NCBI RefSeq assembly: GCF_000332335.1
Contig: NZ_KB235948.1
Location: 6,505,439 to 6,569,438 of the forward strand
Origin: Kamptonema formosum PCC 10802
GTDB taxonomy: Bacteria; Cyanobacteriota; Cyanobacteriia; Cyanobacteriales; Oscillatoriaceae
Reading direction: 5' to 3'
DNA length: 64,000 nt
Part shown: piece by piece, positions 1 through 9,118 of the stretch
Layout of the letters: the number at the start of each line of letters is the position of its first letter
Position numbering within the stretch: position 1 is the first letter of the stretch
Notes under the pieces: model-generated
Told to the model about the DNA's origin: nothing
Databases searched by the model: none
The model's input: only the letters and a program-made list of their open reading frames with translations
Made by a program: the position numbers and the translations under genes

Positions 1-32
1 TGAGCCCGATGCGCATGAGCCCCATAAGCCAT

Positions 33-199
33 GTCATTAATGTCTTAACCAATATGACTGCTGCTATAATAGCGCTTCCCGCCAATAATATAGCAGTAGC
101 CACTTAGATTAGGACATTAGACCTTCAGGCTCGGCGGACGCCTGCCCTACGTCTATATCCCAGTAGTAATATGGGTTAGGACATTTTATACGAGGAACA
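33..199. repeat. Mosaic of MITE-A termini
   Basis: Non-coding. One MITE-A right end runs to about 75 (GTCTTAACCAATATGACTGC then TGCTATA). A left end begins at about 90 (TATAGCAGTAGCCACTTAGA) and continues through ACATTAGACCTTCAGG to a CTACGTCTATAT segment. A third, degenerate terminus (CCAGTAGTAATATGGGTTAG) ends near 190. The same words recur at 1128-1271, 12289-12450, 20698-20803 and 52640-52757. No gene is seen in 1-367. Confidence 0.6.
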
Positions 200-367
200 A
201 TCCGCAAGAAAAAGCGGGCAATATCGCGAGCTCGCAATTTGACACATCTACGACTTTCATCCCCAAATTTTCAATCGGATGCTTGTAGGGAAAAGACATG
301 CTCTCAAAAATAAGAGCCGGTTTGTCAGGGAAGAGACGGCTCCCCCGATCCACATTTTAAGCTGCGT

Positions 368-1135
368 TCATTGAAAGTCCCTCAGATGCGCAAAAACTTC
401 CCCAACAGCTCCCACAGTCAGCCCCTCAGCCGCAATGTCAGCAGCGATTGTGGCAATATATTCGTCCAGGAACTGGTCGCTGTCGTCCCAAATTAAAGGC
501 CGGTCTGCCGAAGGCGGCTTGCCGGCTACCTCGCGCACAGCATTATATAAAAGTGCAGTCGCTTCAGACAGGCACTCGCGAGCGTCGTAATGGCCAGCGA
601 CTTGATACGTCCGCAAATCTGCTGCCTGCACCCCAAAAATCAGGGCAATGGCCATATACTGCTGAAAAATTTCGATAGAGCGCCGCGCCAAATTCGCCGA
701 GTTAAACCCCTGGCTGTTGATATTCTGGTTGAACTGTTCCGCGTGCGTGGGAAAGCGATCAGCGATAGAATTCCCGTAAAAGATCAGGAGCGGCATCATG
801 GAATTGCCGGCGATTTGCAACCCCTTCAATCCCATGTTGACTTTCCGCTCTGGGTTGCCGGCTAGAGATGCCGGCAGGCCATTATTAAACTCCGGTGCAA
901 CCAGCAAAGCAATTTGTACGTCCAAATGTTGGGCAAGCAGTCCCAACGCATAGCGCAGCTTGTCCATCCCCACGCCCACATACTGTCCGAGAAAATTCCC
1001 CCTGTGGTAGCTGGTTTGATTTTCCGCATCAATCAGCGGATTGTCGGTAGCCGAATTTATTTCTATTTGAATGGCGCTGGCAACATGAGCTAAGTCATCC
1101 ACTATCGGGCCCATGTACTGGGGCAAACAGGACAA
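368..1135 (-). pseudogene. C-terminal fragment of phenylalanine/aromatic amino acid ammonia-lyase
   Basis: The 255 readable residues match the C-terminal part of cyanobacterial phenylalanine ammonia-lyase (MIO-dependent deamination of Phe to cinnamate). Visible family segments are CLPQYMGPIVDD, INSATDNPLIDAENQ, GGNFLGQYVG-like RGNFLGQYVG, ERKVNMGLKGLQIAGNS and THAEQFNQNINSQGFN. The N-terminal half, with the Ala-Ser-Gly that forms the MIO cofactor, is absent. Homology stops at the Cys codon 1127-1129, and the next bases belong to a MITE-A copy, so the apparent TTG start at 1133-1135 is not a real start. The fragment has no internal stop and its 3' end looks natural, so truncation is probably recent or the join is an assembly artefact. 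A non-functional remnant is the best reading. Confidence 0.85.
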
Positions 1136-1271
1136 TAGGAGCTTCGAGAGCGGGGGAGCAAGGGAGGCCGGAATGTACCTTCTTTAAATGCCTACTGCTA
1201 TATAGACGTAGGCCAGCGTCTGGCTGCCCTGAAAGTCTAATGTCCTAATCTAAGTGGCTACTGCTAGTGCC
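1128..1271 (-). repeat. MITE-A copy at a double-truncation junction
   Basis: Read on the minus strand this stretch has the MITE-A order: AGCAGTAGCCACTTAGATTA, ACATTAGA, TTCAGGGCAGCCAGACGCTG, CTACGTCTATATAGCAGTA, ACATTCCGGCCTCCCTTGCT and CGAAGCTCCTATTGTCCT. It lines up with the complete copy at 12289-12450 but lacks the far inverted repeat, which is replaced by ammonia-lyase coding sequence. The other end abuts a histidine-kinase fragment. Confidence 0.7.
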
Positions 1272-2413
1272 GACTTAATGCAAAATATAAAGAAATTGAA
1301 GTTAATTTACAAGCGATAGATCAACTGCCGGCGGACTTATATGCCGGCAATAAACGGCTGCGGCAAGTGCTGATTAACCTCCTGGGCAATGCCATGGAAT
1401 CTACAGGTGCCGGCGGCGCGATCTTTAAAGTGGGTGTCCTGGAAAGCCGCACCCCACAAGAAAGCGGACAGGGGAAAATTTACAAACTTCGGTTTCAAAT
1501 TGAAGATACGGACACCGGCATGAGTCCGGAACAGCTGGACAAGATATTTCAGCCCTTCGAGCAAGTGGGGGACAGCTCCCGCAAAGCGAAAGGCACCGGC
1601 TTGGGATTGGCAATTACCAAAAAAATTGTTAACATTATGGGGGGCATCTCCAAGTCAGCAGTCAGAAAGGAGCCGGCAGCACGTTTTGCTTCGATGCGGA
1701 TTTCCCGGAATCCCCAAACTGGATTCAGTCCGCCCCTGACTGCCCCGCCAACAATATCATTGGATACCGGGGTGAGAGACAGAGAATCTGAGTGGTGGAC
1801 AGCCGCTGGGAAAATCGCTCCATATTTGTTAATTTTTTAGAACCCGTCGGGTTTGAACGAAGCCGTTGCCGGCAGCGGGCGAGAGGGTTTAGAGCCAGAG
1901 GCAGAATTCCATCCCCCTCTTATTATAATAGATTTGGTCATGCCAGAGATGGATGGCTTTGAGATGGTGCCGCAGTTGCGTTCCTTGCCGGCATTCAAAC
2001 ACGTGCCGGTCATCGCCTCCAGCGCCAGCGTGTTTAATTTTAACTCTCAGCGGAGCCGGCCAGCCGGTTGCAGTGACTTTCTGCCCAAACCTGTCCAAGC
2101 TGCAGAGTTATTTGAGCCGTTGCAGAAATATTTGCAACTGGAATGGATTTATGAAGCCGAAGAACAAGGGGGGAGAGAGAAGGGAGAAGCAAGCCAGAAG
2201 GACGAAAAAATAGTCGCCCCTAGAGCGTGTTCATTTTGTACAGAGCCGCTGAGATTGGCGATATTGAGGCTGTAGAGCGGGAAGGCAGCCGGCGAGCGCC
2301 AGTTGGAGCCCAAACGCGGGTCTTTTGCCGCCAGGGTGGTACAATTTGCAGAAGAGTTTGAAGACCAAAAAATCGTGAAGTTGAGCGAGCCGTACTGGAG
2401 GAATTATGATTGA
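1271..2413 (+). pseudogene. Broken hybrid histidine kinase (ATPase + receiver)
   Basis: Remnant of a hybrid sensor kinase. From 1277 one frame reads an HATPase domain: N box LINLLGNAMEST, then DTGMSPEQLDKIFQPFEQ and KGTGLGLAITKKIV. The end of that domain (GAGSTFCFDADFPE) is in another frame near 1670-1720. A receiver domain follows, with a TGA in what should be RILVVD near 1790, a shift near 1850, then IIIDLVMPEMDGFEM with its phospho-acceptor Asp. A further shift near 2220 leads to the C-terminal tail, ending at a TGA (2411-2413) that overlaps the next gene's ATG by 8 bases. The dimerisation and sensor half is missing, cut at the MITE-A copy. At least three frameshifts and a nonsense codon make function unlikely. 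Confidence 0.85.
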
Positions 2414-3776
2414 AACAGGGCAACACCAAACGGTTTTAATAGTTGACGATAGCCCCATCAATATTAAGGTGCTCTTTGACTTTCTCAAACAATGCGGATA
2501 TAAGGTGATAGTGGCCATCAGTGGGGAGAGTGCCATTGAGAAGGCGCAACAAACCTTGCCAGATATCATTTTACTGGATGTTGTAATGCTGGGTATTGAC
2601 GGGTTTGAAACTTGCCAGAGGCTGAAGGCATCTCCTGTCACAGAAGGCATACCCATAATTTTTATGACGTCCCTGTCGGACGCACTGGATAAGGTTAAAG
2701 GTCTGCGTTTGGGAGCGGTTGATTATCTCACTAAACCCTTTCAAGAGGAAGAATTGTTTGCGCGCATTCAGATGCATTTAAAAATAAGCAGCCTGACGAA
2801 AAAGCTCGCGGAACAAAATGAAATTCTCGAACAGCGAGTGGCAGAGCGAACAGCTAAATTGGCCCAATCTCTGAAAGAACTGCAACAGACTCAACTGCAG
2901 CTCGTGCAGAAGGAAAAAATGTCTGTCCTCGGCCAGCTAATGGCGGGACTCGGGCACGAAATCAACAATCCACTCAACTTTATATCTGGAAACATAAGCC
3001 TCGCTCAGGAGTATGTCGAAGCCCTCCTGCAGCACCTGCAACGCTATCGCGAAGCCTTTCCCAATCCGGGAGAAGACATTGAGGAACATGCCGGAGAAAT
3101 TGACTTGGAGTACCTGCTAGAAGACCTGCCCAAAATGATTTCCTCGCTGAAAGAGGGAACTGACCGGCTGCGCCAAATTAGCAGTTCTATGAGACTTTTC
3201 TCTCGCGCGGACACCTTGGCGAAGGTAGCCTGCAACATCCACGAAGGCATAGACAGCACATTAATTATACTTAAGCACCGGCTGAAAGAGAACAGCAAGC
3301 GCCCCGCGATTGAGGTCATCAAAGAATACGGCGACTTGCCTCCCGTTCACTGCTTTCCCGGCCAGCTCAATCAGGTGTTTATGAATCTGATTGCTAATGC
3401 TATTGACGCCCTGGAGGAGTCGAGTGAAGAGCGCTCCTACCAGGAAATTAAAGCCCATCCAAATCGCATTACAATCCGCACCTCTGTGGTGAGATCGCAC
3501 GAAACAGTTGCCATTTCTATCAAAGATAACGGAGCGGGCATGTCACCGGAGGTGCTCTCTCAGCTGTTCGACCAATTATTCACGACCAAACCAGTAGGCA
3601 AAGGCACGGGGTTGGGGCTGTCTATCAGCCAGCAGATTGTGGTGGAAAAACACCAGGGCAAACTGAGCTGTATTTCCGCCCCCGGACAGGGGGCAGAATT
3701 TGTCATACAGATTCCCATAAATCCGCCCAACCGTAGCGAGACTGCCCCCGAAACCGCTGCCGGACTCGCAAACTAG
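2406..3776 (+). CDS. Receiver-histidine kinase (two-component signalling)
   Basis: 456-residue cytoplasmic protein with the receiver in front. Receiver: about residues 8-125, acidic pair D14-D15, phospho-acceptor D58 in ILLDVVM, conserved K110 in YLTKPF. A coiled-coil linker (about 130-170) leads to the H box GLGHEINNPL with H184, then the ATPase: N box NQVFMNLIANAID (322-334), DNGAGMS (374-380) and KGTGLGLSIS (399-408). This layout suggests that phosphorylation of its receiver controls its own kinase. ATG is preceded by GGAGGAATT. The start overlaps the stop of the decayed hybrid kinase, so the two formed an operon and this protein was probably its phosphorelay partner; its upstream partner is now lost. 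No transmembrane segment. Confidence 0.9.
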   Translation: MIETGQHQTVLIVDDSPINIKVLFDFLKQCGYKVIVAISGESAIEKAQQTLPDIILLDVVMLGIDGFETCQRLKASPVTEGIPIIFMTSLSDALDKVKGLRLGAVDYLTKPFQEEELFARIQMHLKISSLTKKLAEQNEILEQRVAERTAKLAQSLKELQQTQLQLVQKEKMSVLGQLMAGLGHEINNPLNFISGNISLAQEYVEALLQHLQRYREAFPNPGEDIEEHAGEIDLEYLLEDLPKMISSLKEGTDRLRQISSSMRLFSRADTLAKVACNIHEGIDSTLIILKHRLKENSKRPAIEVIKEYGDLPPVHCFPGQLNQVFMNLIANAIDALEESSEERSYQEIKAHPNRITIRTSVVRSHETVAISIKDNGAGMSPEVLSQLFDQLFTTKPVGKGTGLGLSISQQIVVEKHQGKLSCISAPGQGAEFVIQIPINPPNRSETAPETAAGLAN

Positions 3777-3791
3777 CAGTCAGGGATTCCC

Positions 3792-5249
3792 TCAGGACTG
3801 AGCTTTGGGCCAGGGAATTGTCCGGTCTTGGGCTAGCTGGCGAGACACAGCTGCCGCCCCATAGCGGTTGATGTGGCTGGGGTCAGCAAAATAGTCATTG
3901 CGGGCGAGAGCCGGCTGGGACAGGTTGCGAAAGAGAAAACCTGTTTGTTGGGCGCGGCGCTGCATGTCCCGCACGAATTGTTGCTCAGCCGACCGGCGCT
4001 TGGCGTCCAAGTAGTCCGGGGTGAGGGGCAGATTGACAAAAACCAGGGGAATGTTGAGCGACTTGGTGAAAGTCACAGCTTTATTGAGGGCTGCAGCTTG
4101 CTGGCCCCCCAGCTTAAACGATGCGTAGTCGCCGTCGAACGGCCCCGCCACTCGGGGATTTTGCCGGTAGTAGGTGCCTGGACTGAAGCGGGCGGATACG
4201 GGGAGGAACCCATTGGCATCGATCGCATTGAACAGCGCCCTCTCCCGACTCGTGGCTTGTGCGACAGTAAATTCAGGCTGACCGTGATCGCTCTCGTTCC
4301 CAGTTTCGGGCTGGGAAGGAAGTGACTCTGGGCCCAGAAACCCAGGGGACACAGATGCTGCCTTAGAATATTTTGCCAGAGTCACTGGGCCTTGCCCAAC
4401 CTGCCTGGAAGCGTTTCCCGGACCTGCCTGCTTCCAAGGGCTAGCAGCGGTAGCTTCTGGCAGTTCTGTCAGACTGGGGCGGATTCCAGCCTGTAACTGC
4501 TGGTAGCCTGGGGAACTGACAATCCCGTTGTAGGTCCTGTCCGCACGACCGTTATTAAACGCCCGCACCCCATCAGCCCACAGAATCAGCCGGGGCAGCT
4601 GATCTTCGCTCAACAGCTCTCGCAGCTTGAAGTCTACGACTCTGGCCGTCGCGCCATTCACCGAAAAATTAAAGATTTCCAGCCCCCTGTAGCCTCTAGC
4701 GGCCAAGGCTTGCTTGAGGGCTTGCGGATCGACGCCCTGCAAGGCGCGCGAGCTCCCCACAATCAGGATATCCGGCGGGCCAAACGCTTCCAAGTAGGAC
4801 AGGTACAGCAGCAACTGCTGGTCGAGCAAATCGCTGCCAAACGTGGCGAAGGGCAGGCGAGAATCCAGCACGGCTGCTTTTTTTTGGGCTGCGGAAAAGT
4901 TCCGCAGATATTCAGCGACCTTCTTCTGCGCGATGGCCCGTTTGGGGCTGCCCGGAGGGACGGTTTGCATCCAAGCAACAGCCTCAAGCCACGCTACGGC
5001 TACTTGATTCCATTCCAGCGGAGTTTTCGCAGAGCGGGCCAGATTGGCGGCCCTCGCCGCCCTGCTCATCCCTTCACTAAAGGGATCGGTTTGCTGCGCG
5101 ACGGTTACAGAAGCGGCCACTGCGGGCCCGGACGCTGGTGTGGCGGCGGAGGCGCGGCTGGCATAGAAACCGCAGCCAACGGCTAGCGCCCACGCAGCCA
5201 CGCCGGCAGCCCAACGGTTGAGGTGGCTTGATACTGGCATATCGGTCAA
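3792..5249 (-). CDS. DUF1574 family SGNH-like exported protein
   Basis: 485 residues, or 482 from an ATG at 5240, which competes with the TTG at 5249; neither has a clear ribosome site. An N-terminal hydrophobic segment (about 13-37) looks like a signal peptide or anchor. ILIVGSSRALQGVDP (about 162-174) resembles the SGNH-hydrolase first block with its Ser, and DPSHINRYGAAAV near the C-terminus supplies the Asp-x-x-His of the last block. DUF1574 is common in cyanobacteria and related in fold to SGNH/AlgX-type proteins acting on envelope polysaccharides. The middle (about 265-340) is low-complexity. It lies at the 3' end of a minus-strand glycosyltransferase block, which fits envelope work. 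Substrate unknown. Confidence 0.75.
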   Translation of the reverse strand: MTDMPVSSHLNRWAAGVAAWALAVGCGFYASRASAATPASGPAVAASVTVAQQTDPFSEGMSRAARAANLARSAKTPLEWNQVAVAWLEAVAWMQTVPPGSPKRAIAQKKVAEYLRNFSAAQKKAAVLDSRLPFATFGSDLLDQQLLLYLSYLEAFGPPDILIVGSSRALQGVDPQALKQALAARGYRGLEIFNFSVNGATARVVDFKLRELLSEDQLPRLILWADGVRAFNNGRADRTYNGIVSSPGYQQLQAGIRPSLTELPEATAASPWKQAGPGNASRQVGQGPVTLAKYSKAASVSPGFLGPESLPSQPETGNESDHGQPEFTVAQATSRERALFNAIDANGFLPVSARFSPGTYYRQNPRVAGPFDGDYASFKLGGQQAAALNKAVTFTKSLNIPLVFVNLPLTPDYLDAKRRSAEQQFVRDMQRRAQQTGFLFRNLSQPALARNDYFADPSHINRYGAAAVSRQLAQDRTIPWPKAQS

Positions 5250-5430
5250 TAGGGATTTGAGAGTTGAGATTTCAGAGAACAGCCGATGATTCTTTAGCAG
5301 CTGAAAGGGGAAATCAATTGTGGATTTTTAATTTTAAGTTGAGTTTCCCTTCCATTTGACTGAGCGTTTTGACTTATCAGGGTGTTTGACGGTTCTTACC
5401 CCCCTCCCCAACCAACTTTTAAGCGCATTA

Positions 5431-5527
5431 TATAGCGTTTCTCATATTCGTGAGGTACTGAGAAACCCGGTTTCTTTAAGAAACCGGGTTTCTGGGCAAA
5501 CACGTTCATCCAACTGAGAGCCGCTAT
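5431..5527. repeat. MITE-B copy with palindromic core
   Basis: A 97-base element begins TATAGCGTTTCTCATATT and ends with the imperfect inverse (CCAACTGAGAGCCGCTAT). A palindrome sits in the middle (AGAAACCCGGTTTCT, TTA, AGAAACCGGGTTTCT). It matches 12771-12866 closely. The rest of 5250-5605 shows no gene. Confidence 0.7.
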
Positions 5528-5605
5528 CATCTTACAGCCCGCAGCGGCAAGCCCGCTTCTCAAAGGCCCGACTTGCTCCCAGCTAGCATTGTACGGGGTT
5601 TTGCC

Positions 5606-7540
5606 TTAAAAGCAGCGATACGCCTGGTAGTCGTAGCCATCCACCGCCGGCCAGGACTGAAAAGATTTTTCCGGAGGATCCTTGACAGGAAAGCATTTTT
5701 GTGCTAATAAATCTCCCGGCGTGCGGAAATTCACCAGCCACAGCGCAGCCGGTCGCGGCAATTCAGCCAATACCTCCCCCAGGGTGGTGGGGGCGCGACA
5801 GGTGGCGTCCTCACAAGAGAGCCGGTCTTCATGCGCCAAGAGAAACTGCGGGGCGGCTGTTCCGCCGAGCGCTGGGTGCTGGCGTCTGAATTCCCAAGCC
5901 AGCCCCATCAGTTCGCCGGTCTGGACGTGAGTGAGCTGGGTTGTGGCAATCAGCACCGGCACCCCCGATTTTTTGCTGTCACTTTTATCAGCTGCGGCTT
6001 CAAAAGATTGAGAGACTTCTTGAATCACCGGCACCAACAAGTCAGGGCGATAGTATTTCTGATACCCCAAATCGCACACCACCGTCAGCCCGCTCAGCAG
6101 CCCCATCAGCCAAATGATCGCCACAGCTTTTTTGCCGCCGATTTTGACCTCACCCCCCACCCCCCTCGTTTCCGAGACAGTGTCCCAACTTTTCGCGAGA
6201 CTAGCTCCTGCCAGAGCGATAACCGCTGGGAAGTACACAAAATTATACCGAGCGCCGCGCGTGATGTCAATACCAAAAAAGTACGAAATCCCAAAGAACA
6301 GGGCAATGGAGCTCAAAACAAAGCCACCCAAAACGCCGGTCGCCAATTGATTTTCCTGCGAGATGAATTGCGCTTTCAGCCCCCGCCACAGAATGGGTGA
6401 CGCCCATATGAAAAAAATCAGCATTACCAACCCAGAGGCAATCACCACCGGCAGTGCCGGTGACTCCACCGGCAGCAGCGACAGCATCGTGATCCAAGCC
6501 GCCAAAGCTTGAAAAATCGGCTCGAACCACGCCCCCCCCGCGTCATTGCGAATCCATTCCGTCAGCCGGCTGTCAGAACCCCCCAACCACACCGGCAGCC
6601 AAACCAATCCAGAAGCCAAAGTGCCCAATGCCACCGCGCACACGCTCCACCAATGTCTCATTTTTGTAGAGACACGATAAATCCCCTCGTTCCCAGGCTC
6701 CGTCTGGGAAGGAGAATCGGGAGCCTCCGCCTCCCCCTGGGTGCGAGAATTGCTAGGCTCCCCCTCCCTTTTCTTCAGAGAGATTCCAGATATCGGCTTG
6801 CCCCAAATTCCCAAATCCCCAACCCACAACCCAAACAAAACCAGCGCTTCCGCGCAGAGGGTGAGGGCGAAAAAGTAGTGGGAGGCAATGCCGAGAGCGT
6901 TAACGGCCACCCAGGCTGTGGCCAGCTTCCCAGGCACCGGCTTCCCCTGCTGTAGCGCCCGCGCCGCCACAACCAGACAGCCAAGCGAGCAGATAACCAG
7001 TAAAATCGCCAAAGTATAGTGGCGGGCTTCTTGCGCCAGATAGATGCCGTAGGGAGAAACCGCCATCATCGCCGCCGCCAGATGGCCAGCCGAGCGAGAG
7101 CTGCATGCCAACAGCCCAAGGGCAAACATAGCTGGAACAGAGGCGACGCCGAGAAGTGCCGGCAGAGATCGCGCCACCCACAGCGAGACGCACTCCCCCG
7201 GTGCCGGTGGAAACAGCTGCATCCAGAAGTTCGCCAGCACGAAATAAACCGGCGGGTGGTTGCTGTATGTCAGCAAGTTGTGAGTGACATTTTGTGCCGA
7301 GGCGATTAATCCACCCGCAGGGGGTGGCGGAATCAGCGGCTGCAAAAGGGCGTCCAGCCGCACAAGCCGGTCCAGGGGCACTGAGCCATAGTTATTGCCC
7401 AGGCTGAAAACCATTGTAGAGAACTCATCCGTCCAGGGGGGCTTGGCGTCGAGCGCCGCAAACCGCAAGCCGGCACCAACCGCCACCCAGAACAGCAGAA
7501 GTGTGAAGTCTGAAGGTTGAAAGTTGAAGAGTTTTTTCAT
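5606..7540 (-). CDS. GT39-type membrane glycosyltransferase
   Basis: 644-residue polytopic membrane protein of the GT-C fold (ArnT/PMT-like, GT39). The first loop after TM1 carries WTDEFS (D38, E39), the acidic pair typical of this fold. About ten or more hydrophobic segments follow, with QEARHYTLAILL (a conserved GT39 loop) in the middle and a C-terminal periplasmic region. Such enzymes move a sugar from a polyprenyl-phosphate donor to a lipid, glycan or protein outside the membrane. The GT2-GtrA protein two genes away could make or flip such a donor. A hydrophilic insert (about 255-292) is rich in Ser, Pro and Glu. The start ATG is preceded by AT-rich sequence with only a weak ribosome site. 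Confidence 0.8.
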   Translation of the reverse strand: MKKLFNFQPSDFTLLLFWVAVGAGLRFAALDAKPPWTDEFSTMVFSLGNNYGSVPLDRLVRLDALLQPLIPPPPAGGLIASAQNVTHNLLTYSNHPPVYFVLANFWMQLFPPAPGECVSLWVARSLPALLGVASVPAMFALGLLACSSRSAGHLAAAMMAVSPYGIYLAQEARHYTLAILLVICSLGCLVVAARALQQGKPVPGKLATAWVAVNALGIASHYFFALTLCAEALVLFGLWVGDLGIWGKPISGISLKKREGEPSNSRTQGEAEAPDSPSQTEPGNEGIYRVSTKMRHWWSVCAVALGTLASGLVWLPVWLGGSDSRLTEWIRNDAGGAWFEPIFQALAAWITMLSLLPVESPALPVVIASGLVMLIFFIWASPILWRGLKAQFISQENQLATGVLGGFVLSSIALFFGISYFFGIDITRGARYNFVYFPAVIALAGASLAKSWDTVSETRGVGGEVKIGGKKAVAIIWLMGLLSGLTVVCDLGYQKYYRPDLLVPVIQEVSQSFEAAADKSDSKKSGVPVLIATTQLTHVQTGELMGLAWEFRRQHPALGGTAAPQFLLAHEDRLSCEDATCRAPTTLGEVLAELPRPAALWLVNFRTPGDLLAQKCFPVKDPPEKSFQSWPAVDGYDYQAYRCF

Positions 7541-7888
7541 ACTTTCTATTTATACTTCATCCTTCATCTTTAATTCTGCCAGGGTGCGTCCCCCCCCCAG
7601 GGGAACGCACCTAAATATCCTCTTGCCTCAATGCCTGCTCAGCAACAGCTTTTTTACGCTTTGATAAGATTGGGGAAGCGCTTAAAAGTGATTTTTTTCC
7701 CGCCAAGACGCCAAGAGCGCCAAGAAAGCTAGAGGTAAGATTTCACAATAATTTGATAAGTCCTGGATTTAGTAAGCGGGTGAAATAGTATTTTGGCCTG
7801 CGGCTGAAAAGGCTTTCCTGCTGCCTTGTTCAATCCAAAATCCAAAATCCAAAATCCAAAATCCAAAATTTGCAGGACTGCCCGCTCC
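7541..7888. other. Intergenic repeat-bearing spacer
   Basis: No gene seen. It contains the dispersed CCGCCAAGACGCCAAG repeat at 7700-7727 (other copies near 22838, 37300 inverted, 45624) and an AATCCAA-type run of tandem 8-mers at 7832-7869 (another at 57069-57101). Plus-strand open frames that run into 8581 are antisense shadows of the GT2 gene. Confidence 0.6.
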
Positions 7889-9118
7889 TCAATCCTTGAC
7901 TTCTGTCACACGCCAGCTGAGCTTGAGGTTAATCCAGAAATTCCAGACAGTAACAGCGGCGATGGCAATCAAGTTAGCCAAATACCTGCCATAGGGCAAA
8001 TATTGGAAGCCCAGCAGATTGAACAGCAAATTCAGCAGCAGTACGTTCAAGACCAGACCGGCAAGGCAAATTATGTTGAATTTCACAAAGCGTTTGACGC
8101 GCTTGCGCCACCCTCGCTGCTTGCTGGCAATGTCGCCAAAAGTCCACAGGTCATTCCACAAAAAGTTGTTGACAATCGCCACTTCAGATGCTATAATCTT
8201 ACTCCGAGTCAGACCCCAACCCAGGGTGGTGGGGTCGCTGAGCAGGAAAAGGATTGCCATATCGACAAATACGCCGCTAAAGCCCACGGCACCAAAGCGG
8301 AAGAAGCGGGCAACCGGCCAGCGGGCGAAGCGCAAGCGCAGCAGGTGGCCAATATATTCGACATACTGCTTCCAAGTGACTTTACTTTCGCCTTCTTGGC
8401 GCTCTTGAAACACATAGCCGACTTCGCCAATCCAGCGGATATTCCCCCTGCCGATCACTTCAATCAGAATTTTGTAGCCCAGTGGGTTCATGGTTTTGCC
8501 TGCAATCGCTTCGCGGCGCACCAAGAAATAGCCACTCATGGGGTCGGAAACGCGCCCCACCACTCCGGGGAGGATAATTAACCCCAGGGTTTGGGCACCG
8601 CGAGAGAGAAACCGCCGGATCGGGCTCCAGTCGCTGACGCCGCCGCCTTCTACGTGCCGGCTGGCTGCGGCCAAATCCGCTCCCCGCTGGATTTCTGACC
8701 AAAGTTGCAACAGTGTCTGTGGCGGGTGCTGCAAGTCAGCATCAATGACGCCGAGCACCTCTCCGCGCGCCACTTGCCATCCGCGAATCACTGCACTGGA
8801 AAGCCCCCGCTCTCCCTGCCGGCGCATGACTCGCAGCTGGGGGTATTCTGGTATCAGTTCTTGGGCGACTTTCCAGGTGAGATCTGGGCTGTCGTCATCG
8901 ACGACAATCAGCTCGTACTCGTTGGGGATGACTGAATCGAGCAGCTGGCTCAATCGCTCGACGATCTGGGGGATGTTTTGGCTTTCTTTGTAGGTGGGAA
9001 TCACCAGGGAAAAGCGGAGGGGGGGTTCGTCGGTGCCGGCGGGTGCCGGTGCCAGAGGCGGAACTTGCAAAGGGCCGGCGGGCACCGGCAAGAGTGTGTT
9101 AGGCTGGCTCATATTCAT
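7889..9118 (-). CDS. GT2 (DPM1-like) glycosyltransferase with GtrA domain
   Basis: 409 residues from the ATG at 9118, which overlaps the upstream gene's stop by 20 bases; a TTG at 9175 would give a longer, less likely product. N-terminal GT2 domain like dolichyl-phosphate mannose synthase: FSLVIPTYKESQNI, ELIVVDDDSPD, then VIDADLQHPP with the metal-binding DxD, and DPMSGYFLVRR. About 140 C-terminal residues form a GtrA-type four-helix membrane domain beginning RFFRFGAVGFSGVFVD. Family knowledge: such fusions charge undecaprenyl phosphate with a sugar and may help flip it. That product would feed the two GT39 enzymes on either side. Translational coupling with the upstream GT39 gene is likely. 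Confidence 0.88.
   Translation of the reverse strand: MNMSQPNTLLPVPAGPLQVPPLAPAPAGTDEPPLRFSLVIPTYKESQNIPQIVERLSQLLDSVIPNEYELIVVDDDSPDLTWKVAQELIPEYPQLRVMRRQGERGLSSAVIRGWQVARGEVLGVIDADLQHPPQTLLQLWSEIQRGADLAAASRHVEGGGVSDWSPIRRFLSRGAQTLGLIILPGVVGRVSDPMSGYFLVRREAIAGKTMNPLGYKILIEVIGRGNIRWIGEVGYVFQERQEGESKVTWKQYVEYIGHLLRLRFARWPVARFFRFGAVGFSGVFVDMAILFLLSDPTTLGWGLTRSKIIASEVAIVNNFLWNDLWTFGDIASKQRGWRKRVKRFVKFNIICLAGLVLNVLLLNLLFNLLGFQYLPYGRYLANLIAIAAVTVWNFWINLKLSWRVTEVKD

Noticed and set aside
7826-8581. A 251-codon open frame on the plus strand
   Set aside because: It covers the 3' end of the GT2-GtrA gene in antisense and begins in an 8-mer tandem repeat; no domain.
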